Assembly: GCA_948567375.1 (NCBI GenBank)
Contig: OX419758.1
Coordinates: 11,971,001 to 12,035,000, forward strand
Length of the DNA: 64,000 nt
Reading direction: 5' to 3'
From: Lunularia cruciata
Lineage: Eukaryota > Streptophyta > Marchantiopsida > Lunulariales > Lunulariaceae
Each line of letters starts with the position of its first letter. Positions within the stretch are counted from its first letter, which is position 1. Below, piece by piece: positions 34,054 to 46,000 of this stretch. The translations under genes and the position numbers were made by a program. The notes below the pieces were generated by a model that worked only from the letters and a program-made list of their open reading frames with translations, was not told where the DNA came from and searched no databases.

Positions 34054-37000
34054 GCAATATGAATGTCTGCATCGACAGAACAACGGGAAGAGAGAGTTCA
34101 AAGATGAGCATTGGAGTGTGAAGAAGACAAACGTCTGAAAGTTCCATCCACTTTTGATGAAACCAAACGAGAGGCGTTGGACTTTCAACTCCTTCACAAA
34201 GTGCAAGAAGCCTTGCGAGAACTTGACCACAAGAAACGTGAAGGTGGTTGGCAAGGCTACTTTGCAGCTCCTTCTTTGTCCAAGAAGAAGAAAGATTCAA
34301 GTGGCCAGACATATGCATTACGACCTAGTACACCGACTTCCCCTAGAGCTGTAAAGGAAGTCGCATCTTTAAAGAACTTTGTTCGAGAAAAGACAGCACA
34401 GACACCAATGGAAGAAGAGTGTCAACATCTTCTATGAACGATTCCTCAATTGTCCCAAAGGAATCTTGAAGAACACATCGAAGGTGTTGAGCCTGAGTCT
34501 TCCAACTGGGTTGAAGTCAACACCCTCATAGAAGAAATTGTCGAAGAAGACCCTACCTTGAGTTTGACAAATTGGAATCCCTGGGCTGACAACACGGCGT
34601 CAATTCCAACTAATTCCTTGGTTCCGTCAAGTTCAAATCTACCCCAGCTGATCCCAACACATCGAACAATGACTTTGTTGCCTGTCACCCATCATGCCTA
34701 TCAAAAGTATAAGGGGACAGAACAAAACAAAGACCTCAATGAATTCATCAAAGAATTCGAAGTCATCTCCTTTGCTAATAAGGAGCATGACTTGGCGGAT
34801 TGACTGCAAGTTTTCCCAAGTCTACTCCAAAAGAAAGCTCGGAGCTGTTACACCCATGTGACCCAGAAGGGGTTCGTACTGGCAGATTAGGTAGACTTGA
34901 GAAACAACTTTGTGGAATGATTCTGGGAGGTTAATTACGATACAAGTGTCTTTGCGGCACTCAATGATTTAGACCGAGGCAAGAAGGAGAAGTTAAGAGA
35001 CTACTGTGAGTGGTTCATGGCACTCTTGAACCGAGTTCCAAAGCAATCGGGGGTGGTGGGTTACTCCGATGCCCAAGCCATTACCTAGTTCCTGGGAGGA
35101 CTTTCACCAGAAATTTGAATCTCTACAAGGGAGAGGAATGTAACTTCCCTTGACAAGGTACTCAAACATGTCGCCCGCTACAAGGCAGCTCACTCTCACT
35201 CTGCCAGCAACCAAAGAAATCGGGAGAAGAAAGGCAAGAAGCCCAGAAGGAGAGCTTCTCGCAGTACATCCCCTTCTTTGGAGGAATCCTCCACATCTTT
35301 GAGCTCTTCTTCGGAATCCAAAGAAGAATCAAAGCCAGGATGAGTAAGAATACATGGGAGTAAGAAACCAGTGACTCCTCCAGCAAAGAGTGTACATAAG
35401 GCGGATACCAAGCTGGATGCCCTCATCAAGGAGTTTTTGGATTTTAAGATCCAGATGATTGGGGCTAAAGATAGAAGGAAGGCCACAACATTTGGTAGAT
35501 CAAATGTATGGTGCACTGCATGTGGCAAGTCGGGTCATGAAAACACGGAATGCAATACTCATAATGCATTCCTGGTGCAACAAATTGATTGGGTTCTGGG
35601 ATGGAACCAAGAAGAGGAAGAAGAGGCTGTGTACCAAACCCAAGAGGTACAGCCTCAGGCGAGCACATTGTATCAAGGTCCGAGGTACGGACCAAGGGAG
35701 TATAACCCCAATGCTCCTCCACAAAGACCACCAATGAGCAACCAAAATCGACCTTAGAATGTTGCACCCGGAGCATGCTTCAATTGCGGCTCGATGGGAC
35801 ATTGGTCTCCAAACTGTCCAGAGCCAAGAAGGCAAATCAGGTACATTCCCATGTGTGGAAATTGTAAAGGATCGGGCTATACGGGCAACCAATGCCCTCA
35901 CCCACCGAACTTGAAGCCGCTTGTAAAATATGTACAGACCCCCGCTGAGCATACAGCGATTCAGGCAAAGGGGGATACCAATGTAAATTGCATCATGCTT
36001 GAGGAGGAGAGACCTCAAGAAGGAAGTCCGGCCTTGGAAGGGGAATGGCCGGATCTTGAAATTTTGAAGGTTGAGACACGCGCAAGTAAGAAGAAGTGTG
36101 ATCCCAAAGAACTGAGTACGACCTCGTCATTTTCTAGAAAGGCAAAGAGATTGCACCCAAAGGCAATTCTTTTTGCCAAGGAGGAAAAGATCCTCTCTAA
36201 AGCCAAAGCTAAAGCCTTGCAGAAAGAACTTAAGGAGGCGCTACTCAGAACTCGGGAACTGAGTTTGGAGGAGGAGACAAAGACAAAGCCTCTCGTTTTT
36301 CTGGCGGACATCCAATCCGAAGTAAAGGGTCTGATTCAAGCCAAGGTGTGCCAACCCAAGGAACCTCGGGTTAAGGCCACTAGCAATCCCGTCATCATCT
36401 TAAAACGTCCTGAAGTCAAAATGGAACATGGAGAGACTTTGAACCCAAAGCCAAAGGCGAAGACAGTCAAATTGGGAGGAGTACCCCAATGCAATATTGA
36501 AGCGGATTTGGCAGCCACAAATGGCAACATTACATTCAAGCAATTGTGGGAAGACAATAAGTTCTACAAGAAGCAATTGAATTCGGCCCTTAAGAAGTTA
36601 AGGTCAATGTCAAATAAGGACCTGCCCGCTATTTATCATATTGAACAAGACGATCTGGGATCTCCCAAGGTTGATGCGGAGATTGCAGGGTGCATGATCA
36701 CATCGATACCCATTGATTCGGGTTCTGGTGTGAATGTCATGACCAAGGATATTGCAAATCGACTAGGGTATCATATGTTTGAGCCAACACCTCGAGTTTT
36801 GAAATTTGCAGACCAAACCAAGAGACGGCCTTTGGGCATGCTGTCAAACATTACCACAATCATTGGAGGGGGGCCTTTCAAGTTGAATTACATTATGTTG
36901 CGACCAATGACTAAGACTGGTTACCCTCTGTTGATTGGAAGACCTTGGTTGTACAATGCCCAAGTTGTGGTGGATTGGCATCAGCAGAAGTTACAATTCA

Positions 37001-37325
37001 AGGACATTTTGTCCAAAGATCAAAAGCTGGTGACTGTGAATTGGACGAAAGTTCCACATCTCAGGGAAACTAGTTCGTCAGAAGAGGAGGATGAATCCAA
37101 AGACTCATTGTCTTTGTCCTCAGACGAATTCAAAGACAAATTCCAAGTCAATTACTTGGAATGCTACGAGGTGGATGTTGAAGACAAAGATCCATATGAC
37201 CTCACCTCGAGTGAACCTGACTTGGAGGAAGGGGGTTTGATGGAAGCTCACCTTGGGTTAAGCCGAGTAAGCCATGTTGAAGGAGTCATCAACCCTGATG
37301 ACTGTCAAGATGTTGTTTTGACCCT
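34054..37325 (+). pseudogene. Element E gag and protease, one frame with eight nonsense stops
   Basis: A single reading frame runs through the region without a frameshift, broken only by TGA at 34435, 34801, 34918, 35116 and 35341 and TAG at 34888, 35086 and 35755. Domains in order: a gag helical region (NKDLNEFIKEFEVISFANKE, KLRDYCEWFMALLNRVP), a Ser-rich stretch, knuckles CTACGKSGHENTEC and CFNCGSMGHWSPNCP plus CGNCKGSGYTGNQCP, a Lys/Glu-rich linker, and a retropepsin (ITSIPIDSGSGVNVM, closing with YPLLIGRPWLYNAQ). Afterwards the frame passes at about 37326 into C-family sequence, so E has no RT of its own here. Confidence 0.8.
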
Positions 37326-37343
37326 AAGACTCCAAGGAAGAAG

Positions 37344-40300
37344 TTGGGGATGGAGGATTTCTTGATTTCAAAGCAACAATGGAACTACAATGTGTTGGAG
37401 GATGTTGGTAGTCACAAGGCTAACATCACAGTGGACCAATTGATTGCTTTGAACCCTACCTTGAGAAAGGAGCTTAGAGGTGGTTTGAGTTCTACAAGGA
37501 GCAAGAGGAAGAAGAAGGCAAAAGCTCTAGTATCAATGGGGGTGGTGGATGCCAAGCCAGCACCATGGGAGGCTTGTGAATATACCTCCAAGATTGATGT
37601 GAGAGTGAATGGTGATAACATCAAGGATGCACTTGTTGATGGAGGATCAACAGTGAATGCCATGTCAAAAAGGTTGATGAAGAAGTAGGGTATGATACTC
37701 TCAAGACCTTCATTATTTGTGGTGAGCATGGCAAACAAGTAACAAGTTTGACCAGTAGGGGTGATGGATAAAGTGGTAGTTTCAGTTATGGGAGTTTTGT
37801 AACACCCATTTGTGCATGTGTGTGGTATTGTGATATTTAGCTTGGTATTACAAGTACTTAAGAGATATTATTTATATAGAGATAAAGGATGGTTCTATAT
37901 TAGTCATGGTTAGCAAAAGTTAGTCAAAGCTAAGATAGACGGGACCTCACTTTAGAGGAAGTAGAAAAGATGAGCACCATTATTTTGGATTTTAGTGTGT
38001 TGACTTGGTATTATTCCTAAGTGTTTGGCTTTGAGGAAAGAGTTGAGAACTCTTGGGCCCACAAGCCTTTTTGTTTTGGATTCTTCTTTAGTCCAAGGAT
38101 AGCCCATGTGAAGGAATCCTTGACTTAGTAGTTGGGTCAAGATAAGACCACATGCTTGGGGGAATATGCCCATGTGAATGGATATTCCTTTCTACTTTTT
38201 GACTTTACTTGAATTTAAGTCTAAATAATTTAAGTCTAGTAATTTGAGTGACTCCAGTAATAAGTTAATTTGGTACGTAACTATTTCACAAGTATATAAA
38301 CAAAGGGTGAGGAAGTGCTCATCATCCTTTCATTTGCAACTATCTCTCTCTCATAGATTTCTCTAGTGAGTAATGTCTTGAATCTTGGAGTGTTAGCCTT
38401 GGAGGAGTATGATGGAGTTGGGGCTCCTTGCCTTCTTAGTCCATGGTGCGCTACTATAATAGCCATCAGAGGTTCATCCTGAGTGAGAGACAGGCCGGCT
38501 CACAGTTCAAAACTCATGACTTTCCAAGTCTTGAAGGATTCAAGCTATGACTTACTTCTTGGGAGGCCATGGTTAAGAGCAGCACGCACAACTGATCGAT
38601 GGCACAAAGGGTACTTGAGGATGAGGCCATCAAACCATAGAGTCACAGTTCATGTGACTAACACCACCAACACTTCATATTTAGATACACCATCTTTGAT
38701 TATTGGGAATCAGATTCTGAAAAAGGAGCTTCAGGTGTGGACACAAGCATAGAAGAGGAGACTTCCATGAAGGAGGATGAATCTGAATCAGATTTAGATA
38801 TGTATCCTTTGTGTGCTATGGATTTTGCACCTAAGCCAAAGGTTTTGAAGGACCCAGATAAATCACCATTGACACTTGAGGAGGTAGAGAGAAGGTTAGC
38901 TACCCTCAAGTATGGCCCAAATGTTACCAAGGAGGAGAAAGTGAGATTTGAGGAGATTTTCCGCAAGTTCATCCATGTTTTTGCTTTCAGTTACAAGGAT
39001 TTGAAGGAAGTCACCTTGGAGGAGCACAAGATAGAGGTGGAATCACATGCAAGACCAATCCGCCAAAAGCAACATTGCATTAAGCCGCCAATATCTTTGG
39101 TTGTGAAGGAGGAGATTGATAAGCTCAAGGAGGCTGGATTTATCTTTGAGGTAGAGAATTAAGAATGGGTGTCTCCAATTATCATTATGAAAAAAAGAAT
39201 GGCAAGTTTTGGGTATGTGTGGATTACACGAAGCTCGATGTTGTTACCAAGAAGAACTACTACCCATTGCCATTCGTTGATGAGATCTTGGAGGAGGTTG
39301 CAGGTCATGAGAGGTATAGTTTTGGAGATGGTTATAGTGGATATAACCAAATCAAGATTGCACTAGAGCATCAATTACTCACCATGTTCACCACACCTTG
39401 GGGAACTTATGCTTTCAAGGTCATGCCTTTTGGGCTTTGCAATTCTCTACCCACATTCCAATGGTTCATGAACAAGGTATTTGAACCTTTCATTGGGAAA
39501 TTTGTGAGAGACTTCATTGATGACTTTTGTGTCTATGGGAGCAAGGATGAGCACTTTGAGCACCTAATTAAGCTCTTGCAATGCTTGGATGAGGCCAATG
39601 CATCACTTAACGCAGAGAAGTGGATTTTTGGATGTGAACAAGGTCTACTTTTAGGGCACATCATCTCCAAGGGCGGAATAGCCGTTGATCTTGAGAAGGT
39701 GAGGAAAATCTCAGACCTTCCATTCCCTTCAAGCTTGACAAAGTTACGCCAATTCTTGGGGATGGTTGGATACTATAAGAGGTTCATCTTCTCATTTCTC
39801 AACAAGGCTTATGCATTGACCATCTACATAAAGAAGGGTGTAGATTACATGGTGATTTTGGAGTACAAGGAGGCTCTCAAAGCTTTTGAGGAGTTAAAGC
39901 AATCCTTTGTTGTAGCTCCAATTCTTGCTTAACCTGATTGGAGTAAGCCTTTCATCCTCTACAATAATCCTTCTAATGTAGCTATAGGATGTACTCTTAG
40001 TCAATAAGACCAAGATGGGCATGATCATCCAATAGCTTATGCTAGTAGGCAGATGGTTTCAGTAGAAAAGAACAACTTTGTCACGGAGAGAGAAGGGTTG
40101 GCAGTGATCTTTGGTCTCAAGAAGTTTAGACACTACTTGATTGGAGGGAAAGCCACCATTGTCATAGATCACAAGGCTTTGAAGTACGTCTTCCACAAGC
40201 CTAATGTTGAAGGGAGACTAGTAAGGCGGATGATACTCTTGTCTGAGTATGACTACACCATTGAGGATAGGCCAAGAAAGAAACATGCAAATACTGATTT

Positions 40301-41670
40301 GTTATCAAGAGCCTATGATCATGATGGAGATGAGCCAATGGATGATTCCTTCCCGGATGAGGAGCTCATAACAATCTCAGTCACTCAAGAGGTTCCAATG
40401 GAGTACAAGGAGATTGTGGATTTTGTGACAAGAGGTAACTATCCAGAAGGGATTCATGTTAGGGAGAGGAAGGCCCTTGCAGCAAGATCTAGACCTTACA
40501 CAATGGTGGAGGATATTCTTTTTCACCAAGGAGCAGATGGTCTACTTCAAAGAGCAGTGGGTAAGGAAGAGTCTAACCTACTCATAAAGGAGTTTCATGG
40601 AGGTTTAGTATGTGGAGGACACTTTGCAAGAAAGGTGATTGCTTTCAAGATTCTAGATGTAGGTTACCATTGGAGAGGGATTTTCAAGGATTGTCTTGAT
40701 TATTGCAAAACTTGTCATGTTTGTCAAGCTTTTGATAGAAGGTCTACATCCATTCCACCACTTAGATCAATTCCATTGCTAGGACCTTTTGAGAAGTGGG
40801 GAATTGATTTTGTAGGTCCTCTCAATAGAACCCGAAAGGAACAATCGGTACATTGTGGTAGTTACTGATTACCTTACCAAGTGGGTTGAGGCTAGACCAT
40901 TGAGGGACAAGAATGAAGATGAAGTGGGTAGATTTCTTTATGAACGCATTATCACTAGGTTTGGATGCCCTTTGGAGTTGGTTTCTGATAGAGGAGGAGA
41001 GTTCACAAGAAGCATTACTACAGCCATGCTGCGACATTTCTCTATCACACATAGAGTAACTACATCCTATAAGCCAAATTCCAATGGCTTGGCAGAGAGA
41101 ACCAATCAGACCTTGTGCATGATGTTGGCGAAAGATGCAGAAATGGAGGGGGCTAAACATCATTGGGACAAGAGAATTCATGCAGTTTTGTGGGAGTATA
41201 GGACAACCATGAAAACTTTCACCGGATATTCTCCATTTCAATTGGTGTATGGTATTGAGTCTACCTTACCTATTCACTTTGATCTTCCTACCTTCCAAAG
41301 CATTCATAGGAGATTGAAGAAAGCACAAGGAGGTGATGCAGAGAAGTCAATGAAGGATCAACTCATGGACTTGGAAGAGGCAAGAGCAGTTGCTATGGTT
41401 CGAGTGGAGCAAGCCCAAAGGAAACAAAAGGAGAGCTATGAAAAGAGGCAAGGCAAAAAGAAGGTGGAGCCTTTCAAAGAAGGTGATTGGGTAATTTTGT
41501 TTGATTCCATTTGATTCAAGAGAGTGCAAAAGAAGTTTTTGCCTAAGTACTTTGGACCTTTCATAGTGGAGATGGTGTGGAGCAATTACACCTATGATCT
41601 CAAGGAGTTGGGAGGAAGACACTTTCATAGGATTAACCATGATAAGTTGAAGATGTATCATAGAAGGTAG
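37344..41670 (+). pseudogene. C1 protease, RT, RNase H and integrase remnants
   Basis: Excluding the inserted LTR, the pieces are 37344-37797 (protease start, DALVDGGSTVNAM), 38505-39162, 39165-39932 (RT with MPFGLCNSLPTFQ and FIDDFCVYG), 40053-40868 (RNase H end and integrase zinc site, CKTCHVCQAF) and 40855-41670 (integrase core, LVSDRGGEF, GLAERTNQ). Stops and small indels separate them, for example TAA near 39160 and 39930. Compared with C2 and C3 it has many more changes and is older. Confidence 0.8.
37798..38504 (+). repeat. Solo LTR of the C family inside C1
   Basis: A 707-bp LTR reading tgtaacaccc...ggccggctcaca interrupts the C1 protease sequence, with gttt before and gttc after as a 4-bp target duplication that has since changed at one base. 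No internal region accompanies it, so it is a recombined solo LTR. Confidence 0.85.
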
Positions 41671-41720
41671 AGAGACTTTCACTTTGAGGACAAAGTGAAA
41701 ACTTAGTCCGGGGGTAAATG

Positions 41721-42459
41721 TGTAATACTCCAAGGAGAAGAGAAGAGAGAAAACACAGATTGCACTCTCAAACATTCAATGCCCCAAGGGAGCACCTTCT
41801 CTTTATTATATAGACAAAGAGGATCTCCTCCAAGGAAGCTCCACCATAGGATTAGGGACACAGATAGGTGACATGTTAGCAAGCTCCACCCTTGGATTAC
41901 TTACTTGGATGGGTGACATGTCTGGTCTAGGTCCTATCTGGTTGGTCAAACAAGCTTTGACCGGAGGGAATCTTTTAGGGAATCCTCCTGTAGGAATCTC
42001 AGAATCACATGAGTAAGGTACCATTGGAAAGCTCTTGACAAGACAAAGCAGGGGGGAGGGAAGCCCAACCTTTCCTTTATTAGGGGGGGAATCTGCACAT
42101 TTTCGAGGCCTAATTCATCCGTTTAGGCCTCCGAAATTGCCTTCAAAGATTTCAGGCATATTTTGGTTCCTACTCTATTAGTAGAAGTCCCCTTTTGGTG
42201 ATACCTCTTTCTGATCTGTTTAGTCCATCATGTGTAACATCCTTCCAGATGTTACCAAACCAATTCTCACCTTTAAATCATATGTCTAGCTATTGGTTCT
42301 AAGGTTCTCAAGTCTATTCCGATTTCTGCCCTATTAGTAGAAGTACTCTTTTGGTGATACTTCTATCTGATCTATTTTGACCATCATGTATAACATCATT
42401 CCAGATGTTACCAAACCGAATTTCACATCTAGATCATATGGCTAACCCTTGGTATTACA
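41721..42459 (-). repeat. 3' LTR of D
   Basis: About 739 bp. On the plus strand it begins tgtaatactccaagg and ends ccttggtattaca, an imperfect terminal inverted repeat with TG..CA ends. The polypurine run lies directly outside at 42462-42476. An internal near-repeat (gtagaag..ctcttttggtgatac, 42180 and 42330) is visible. Confidence 0.7.
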
Positions 42460-42472
42460 GACCTCCCTCCTT

Positions 42473-43928
42473 TTAAGACGCAACGTCCTCGTTGTGCAAT
42501 TGTTGCTCAAATGCTTGCACCAATACCGGTGCATGTGCCAAATTGGCTGCGGGTTCCCAGGTTGCTTCATAGAGGGGGTAGCCTTTCCATTGTACTAGAT
42601 ATTCCACCCGCGGATGGCGAGTACCACGGATGTGCTTTTGGAGAATCCGCTCCACTTCATATTCCTATGTGCCATCAATGAGTGTCGGACAAGGTCGAAT
42701 GTCTTGTGTGGAAGGACCTTGGCCTGATCGGGAAGCATATCTGCGTAGTAGGGAGACATGGAACACTGGATGGATCTTCATGTATGGTGGTAGCTCAAGG
42801 TGATAGGCCACAGCGCCGATGCGACAAAGAATCAAGAAAGGCCCAATAAAACGAGGTCTGAGCTTACGAGATCCAACTAATGTGAGGTTGGTTGTTGATA
42901 GCCACACTTGATCCCCAACATTGAACTCCATGTGCCGATGGTGTGCATCAGCATACTGCTTTTGTCAAGTTTGTGCAATTTGTAACTTGTACTTAGCGCT
43001 CTCCACACCTTGTTGGATTCTAGAAACAAATGTGTTGACTGCATCAACCTTGGTAGTCACTGGACGGATCTTTATCAAGCTAGAAGGTGTGAAGGGATGC
43101 TCACCATACATGAGGAAGAACGGAGTGACCTGAGTGGACGCATTCACTGAATTGTTGTAAGCAAATTCCACCAACAGTAATAGGATGTCCCACCTCTCTT
43201 GCTCTTCAAAGGTGAAGCCGCGTAACATGTCTTCAATCGTGCGATTAGCCCTCTTTGTTTGGCCATCTGTTTGTGGGTGGTAAGCTGTGGACATGGCCAA
43301 CTTGGTTTTGAAGAAACCAAAGAGTGTTTGCCAAAACAAACTGGTGAATTGGGCGCCTCTATTGGTGATGAGTACTCTAGACAAGCCATGGTGAGCAAAG
43401 ACTGCATCTAGTCTGCATCTAGCAAAGAAAGCATACTCACTTGTTCCCAACGTTGGGTAGGAGTGGGGAGAGGTTGAAGGAGCCCTGCAAGAGCTTGATT
43501 AGAAGCTTTGTTCTGTTGACAAAGTAGGCAGCTAAGCACATAGTCCATCACGTCGTTGCTCATCTTGGGCCAATAGTAATGGCGCTTGACTGCATCCAAG
43601 GTCTTGTCCACTCCGACATGAGCTACAATGGCCGAATCATGACATTCCGCTAGAATGGTGGTGCGTAATTTTGGGACATTTGGGATCCATAATCTGCCAT
43701 CCCGAAAGGTGAGTCCTTGGGTGCTGGTTACACATTTGGACGATTGCGCTTCGACAATCTATGGATCAGTTTTTGTAGCAACTAGAATCTCTTGCCAGAA
43801 TTCAGGGTTAATCTTAACCTCTGCCACCAAGTTGTTGGCCATTGGCATGCGGGTGAACGCATCTGCAAGTTGCTTCTTACCTTCCACGTAGGTGATTGTC
43901 ATATTGAAGCGTTGTCGCCACTCTGCCC
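42473..43928 (-). pseudogene. D: RNase H end, integrase and chromodomain
   Basis: Reading down the minus strand: RNase H tail (GKKQLADAFTRMP), integrase zinc site (RHYYWPKM, CLLCQQNKA), core with AMSTAYHPQTDGQTKRANR, a GDQVWLSTTNL segment and a chromodomain at 42655-42473 (VEYLVQWKGYPLYEATWEP). Two features kill the integrase: the region with the first catalytic Asp is missing near 43410-43450, where RWEQVS runs into unrelated sequence, and the second Asp site reads LITNRGAQF, Asn for Asp. The chromodomain is intact as text. Confidence 0.85.
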
Positions 43929-44620
43929 TATGAGCCGGCCTGTCTCTCACTCAGGATGAACCTCTGATGGCTATTATGGTACCGCACCATGGACTAAGAA
44001 GGCAAGGAACCCCAACTCCATCATACTCCTCCAAGGCTAACACTCCAAGACTCAAGACATTGCTCACTAGAGAACTCTATGAGAGAGAGATAGTTGCAAA
44101 TGAAAGGATGATGAGTACCTCCTCACCCCTTGTTTATATACTTGTGAAATAGTTACGTACCAAAGTTACTAATTACCGTAGTAACTCAAGTTACTAGACT
44201 AAAAGTCAAGTAAAGTCAAAAAGTAGAAAGGAATATCCATTCACATGGGCATATTCCCCTAAGCATGTGGTCTTATCTTGACCCAACCACTAAGTCAAGG
44301 ATTCCTTCACATGGGCTATCCTTGGACTAAAGAAGAATCCAAAACAAAAAGGCTTGCGGGCCCAAGAGTTCTCAACTCTTTCCTCAAAGCCAAACACCTA
44401 GGAATAATACCAAGTCAACACACTAAAATCCAAAATAGTGGTGCTCATCTTTTCTACTTCCACTAAAGTAAGGTCCCATCTATCTTAGCTATGACTAACT
44501 TTAGCTAACCATGACTAATATAGAACCATCCTTTATCTCTATATAAATAATATCTCTTAAGTACTTGTAATACGAAGCTAAATATCACAATACCACACAC
44601 ATGCACAAATGGGTGTTACA
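43929..44620 (-). repeat. 3' LTR of C2
   Basis: 692 bp, minus strand TGTAACACCC...GGCTCATA, the last bases altered from CACA by one change. Contains a TATA-like tatataaa region near 44540 on the plus strand. Matches 51071-51762 with about five differences. Confidence 0.9.
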
Positions 44621-44668
44621 TTTACCCCTGGACTAAGTTTTCACTTTGTCCTCAAAGTGAAGGTCTCT

Positions 44669-46000
44669 CTACCTTCTATGGTACATCTTCAAGTTATCAT
44701 GGTTAATCCTATCAAAGTGTCTTCCTCCTAACTCCTTGAGATCAAAGGTGTAATTGCCCCACACCTTCTCCACTATGAAAGGTCCAAAGTACTTAGGCAA
44801 AAACTTCTTTTGCACTCTCTTGAATTGAATGGAATCAAACAACATTACCCAATCACCTTCCTTGAAAGGCTCCACCTTCTTCTTGCCTTGCCTCTTGTCA
44901 TAGCTCTCCTTTTGTTTCCTTTGGGCTTGCTCCACTCGAACCATAGCAACTGCTCTTGCCTCTTCCAACTCCATGAGTTGATCCTTCTTTGACTTCTCTG
45001 CATCACCTCCTTGTGCTTTCTTCAATCTCCTATGAATGCTTTAGAAGGTAGGAAGATCAAAGTGAATAGGTAAGGTAGACTCAATACCATACACCAATTG
45101 AAATGGAGAATATCCAGTGGAAGTTTTCATGGTTGTCCTATATTCCCACAAAACTGCATGAATCCTCTTGTCCCAATGATGTTTAGCCCCCTCCATTTCT
45201 GCATCTTTGGCCAACATCATGCACAAGGTCTGATTGGTTTTCTCTGCCAAGCCATTGGAATTTGGCTTATAGGATGTAGTTACTCTATGTGTGATAGAGA
45301 AATGTCGTAGCATGGCTGTAGTAATGCTTCTTGTAAACTCTCCTCCTCTATCAGAAACCAACTCCAAAGGGCATCCAAACCTAGTGATAATGCGTTCATA
45401 AAGAAATCTACCCACTTCATCTTCATTCTTGTCCCTCAATGGTCTAGCCTCAACCCACTTGGTAAGGTTATCAGTAACTACCATAATGTACCAATTGTTC
45501 CCTGGGGTTCTATTGAGAGGACCTACAAAATCAATTCCCCACTTCTCAAAAGGTCCTAGCAATGGAATTGATCTAAGTGGTAGAGTGGATGTAGACTTTC
45601 TAGCAAAAGCTTGACAAACATGACAAGTTTTGCAATAATCAAGATAATCCTTGAAAATCCCTCTCCAATGGTAACCTGCATCTAGAATCTTGAAAGCAGT
45701 CACCTTTCATGCAAAGTGTCCTCCACATACTAAACCTTCATGAAACTCCTTTATGAGTAGGATAGACTCTTCCTTACCCACTGCTCTTCGAAGTAGACCA
45801 TCTGCTCCTTTGTGAAAAAGAATATCCTCCACCATTGTGTAAGGTCTAGATCTTGCTGCAAGGGTCTTCCTCTCCCTAGCATGCATTCCTTCTGGATAGT
45901 TACCTCTTGTCACAAAATCCACAATCTCCTTGTACTCCATTGGAACCTCTTGAGTGACTGAGATTGTCATGAGCTCCTCATCCGGGAAGGAATCATCCAC
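44669..46000 (-). pseudogene. C2 integrase
   Basis: Follows RNase H after a one-base loss near 46035. Zinc site: GGHF at the start and CKTCHVCQAF. Core: GIDFVGP, LVSDRGGEF, GLAEKTNQ (the D, D, E residues). The C-terminal part (KKFLPKYFGPFIVEKVWGNY) ends KMYHRR at 44669 with no chromodomain. Stops at about 45705 (AGA to TGA, in ARKV) and 45040 (CAA to TAA) separate the pieces. C3 has sense codons at both places. Confidence 0.85.

Larger units (their letters stand above)
37326..41720 (+). mobile_element. C1: truncated plus-strand C-family Ty3 element
   Basis: From aagactccaagg at 37326 the sequence follows the internal region of C2 (in reverse orientation there) through protease, RT, RNase H and integrase to the polypurine-like ccgggggtaaa at about 41709. 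The leader and gag start are missing because E sequence takes their place. A solo LTR interrupts the protease. At the right end the 3' LTR is replaced by the LTR of D, inserted right at its expected start. Confidence 0.8.

Noticed and set aside
43967-44152. Nearly identical 60-62 codon ORFs at 38281 (minus), 43967, 51109 and 53242, and another set at 44278, 51420, 53552 and 57421
   Set aside because: They repeat because they lie in LTRs of young C-family copies. Sequence identity reflects recent insertion, not protein constraint, and C1's solo LTR has diverged without respecting the frame.
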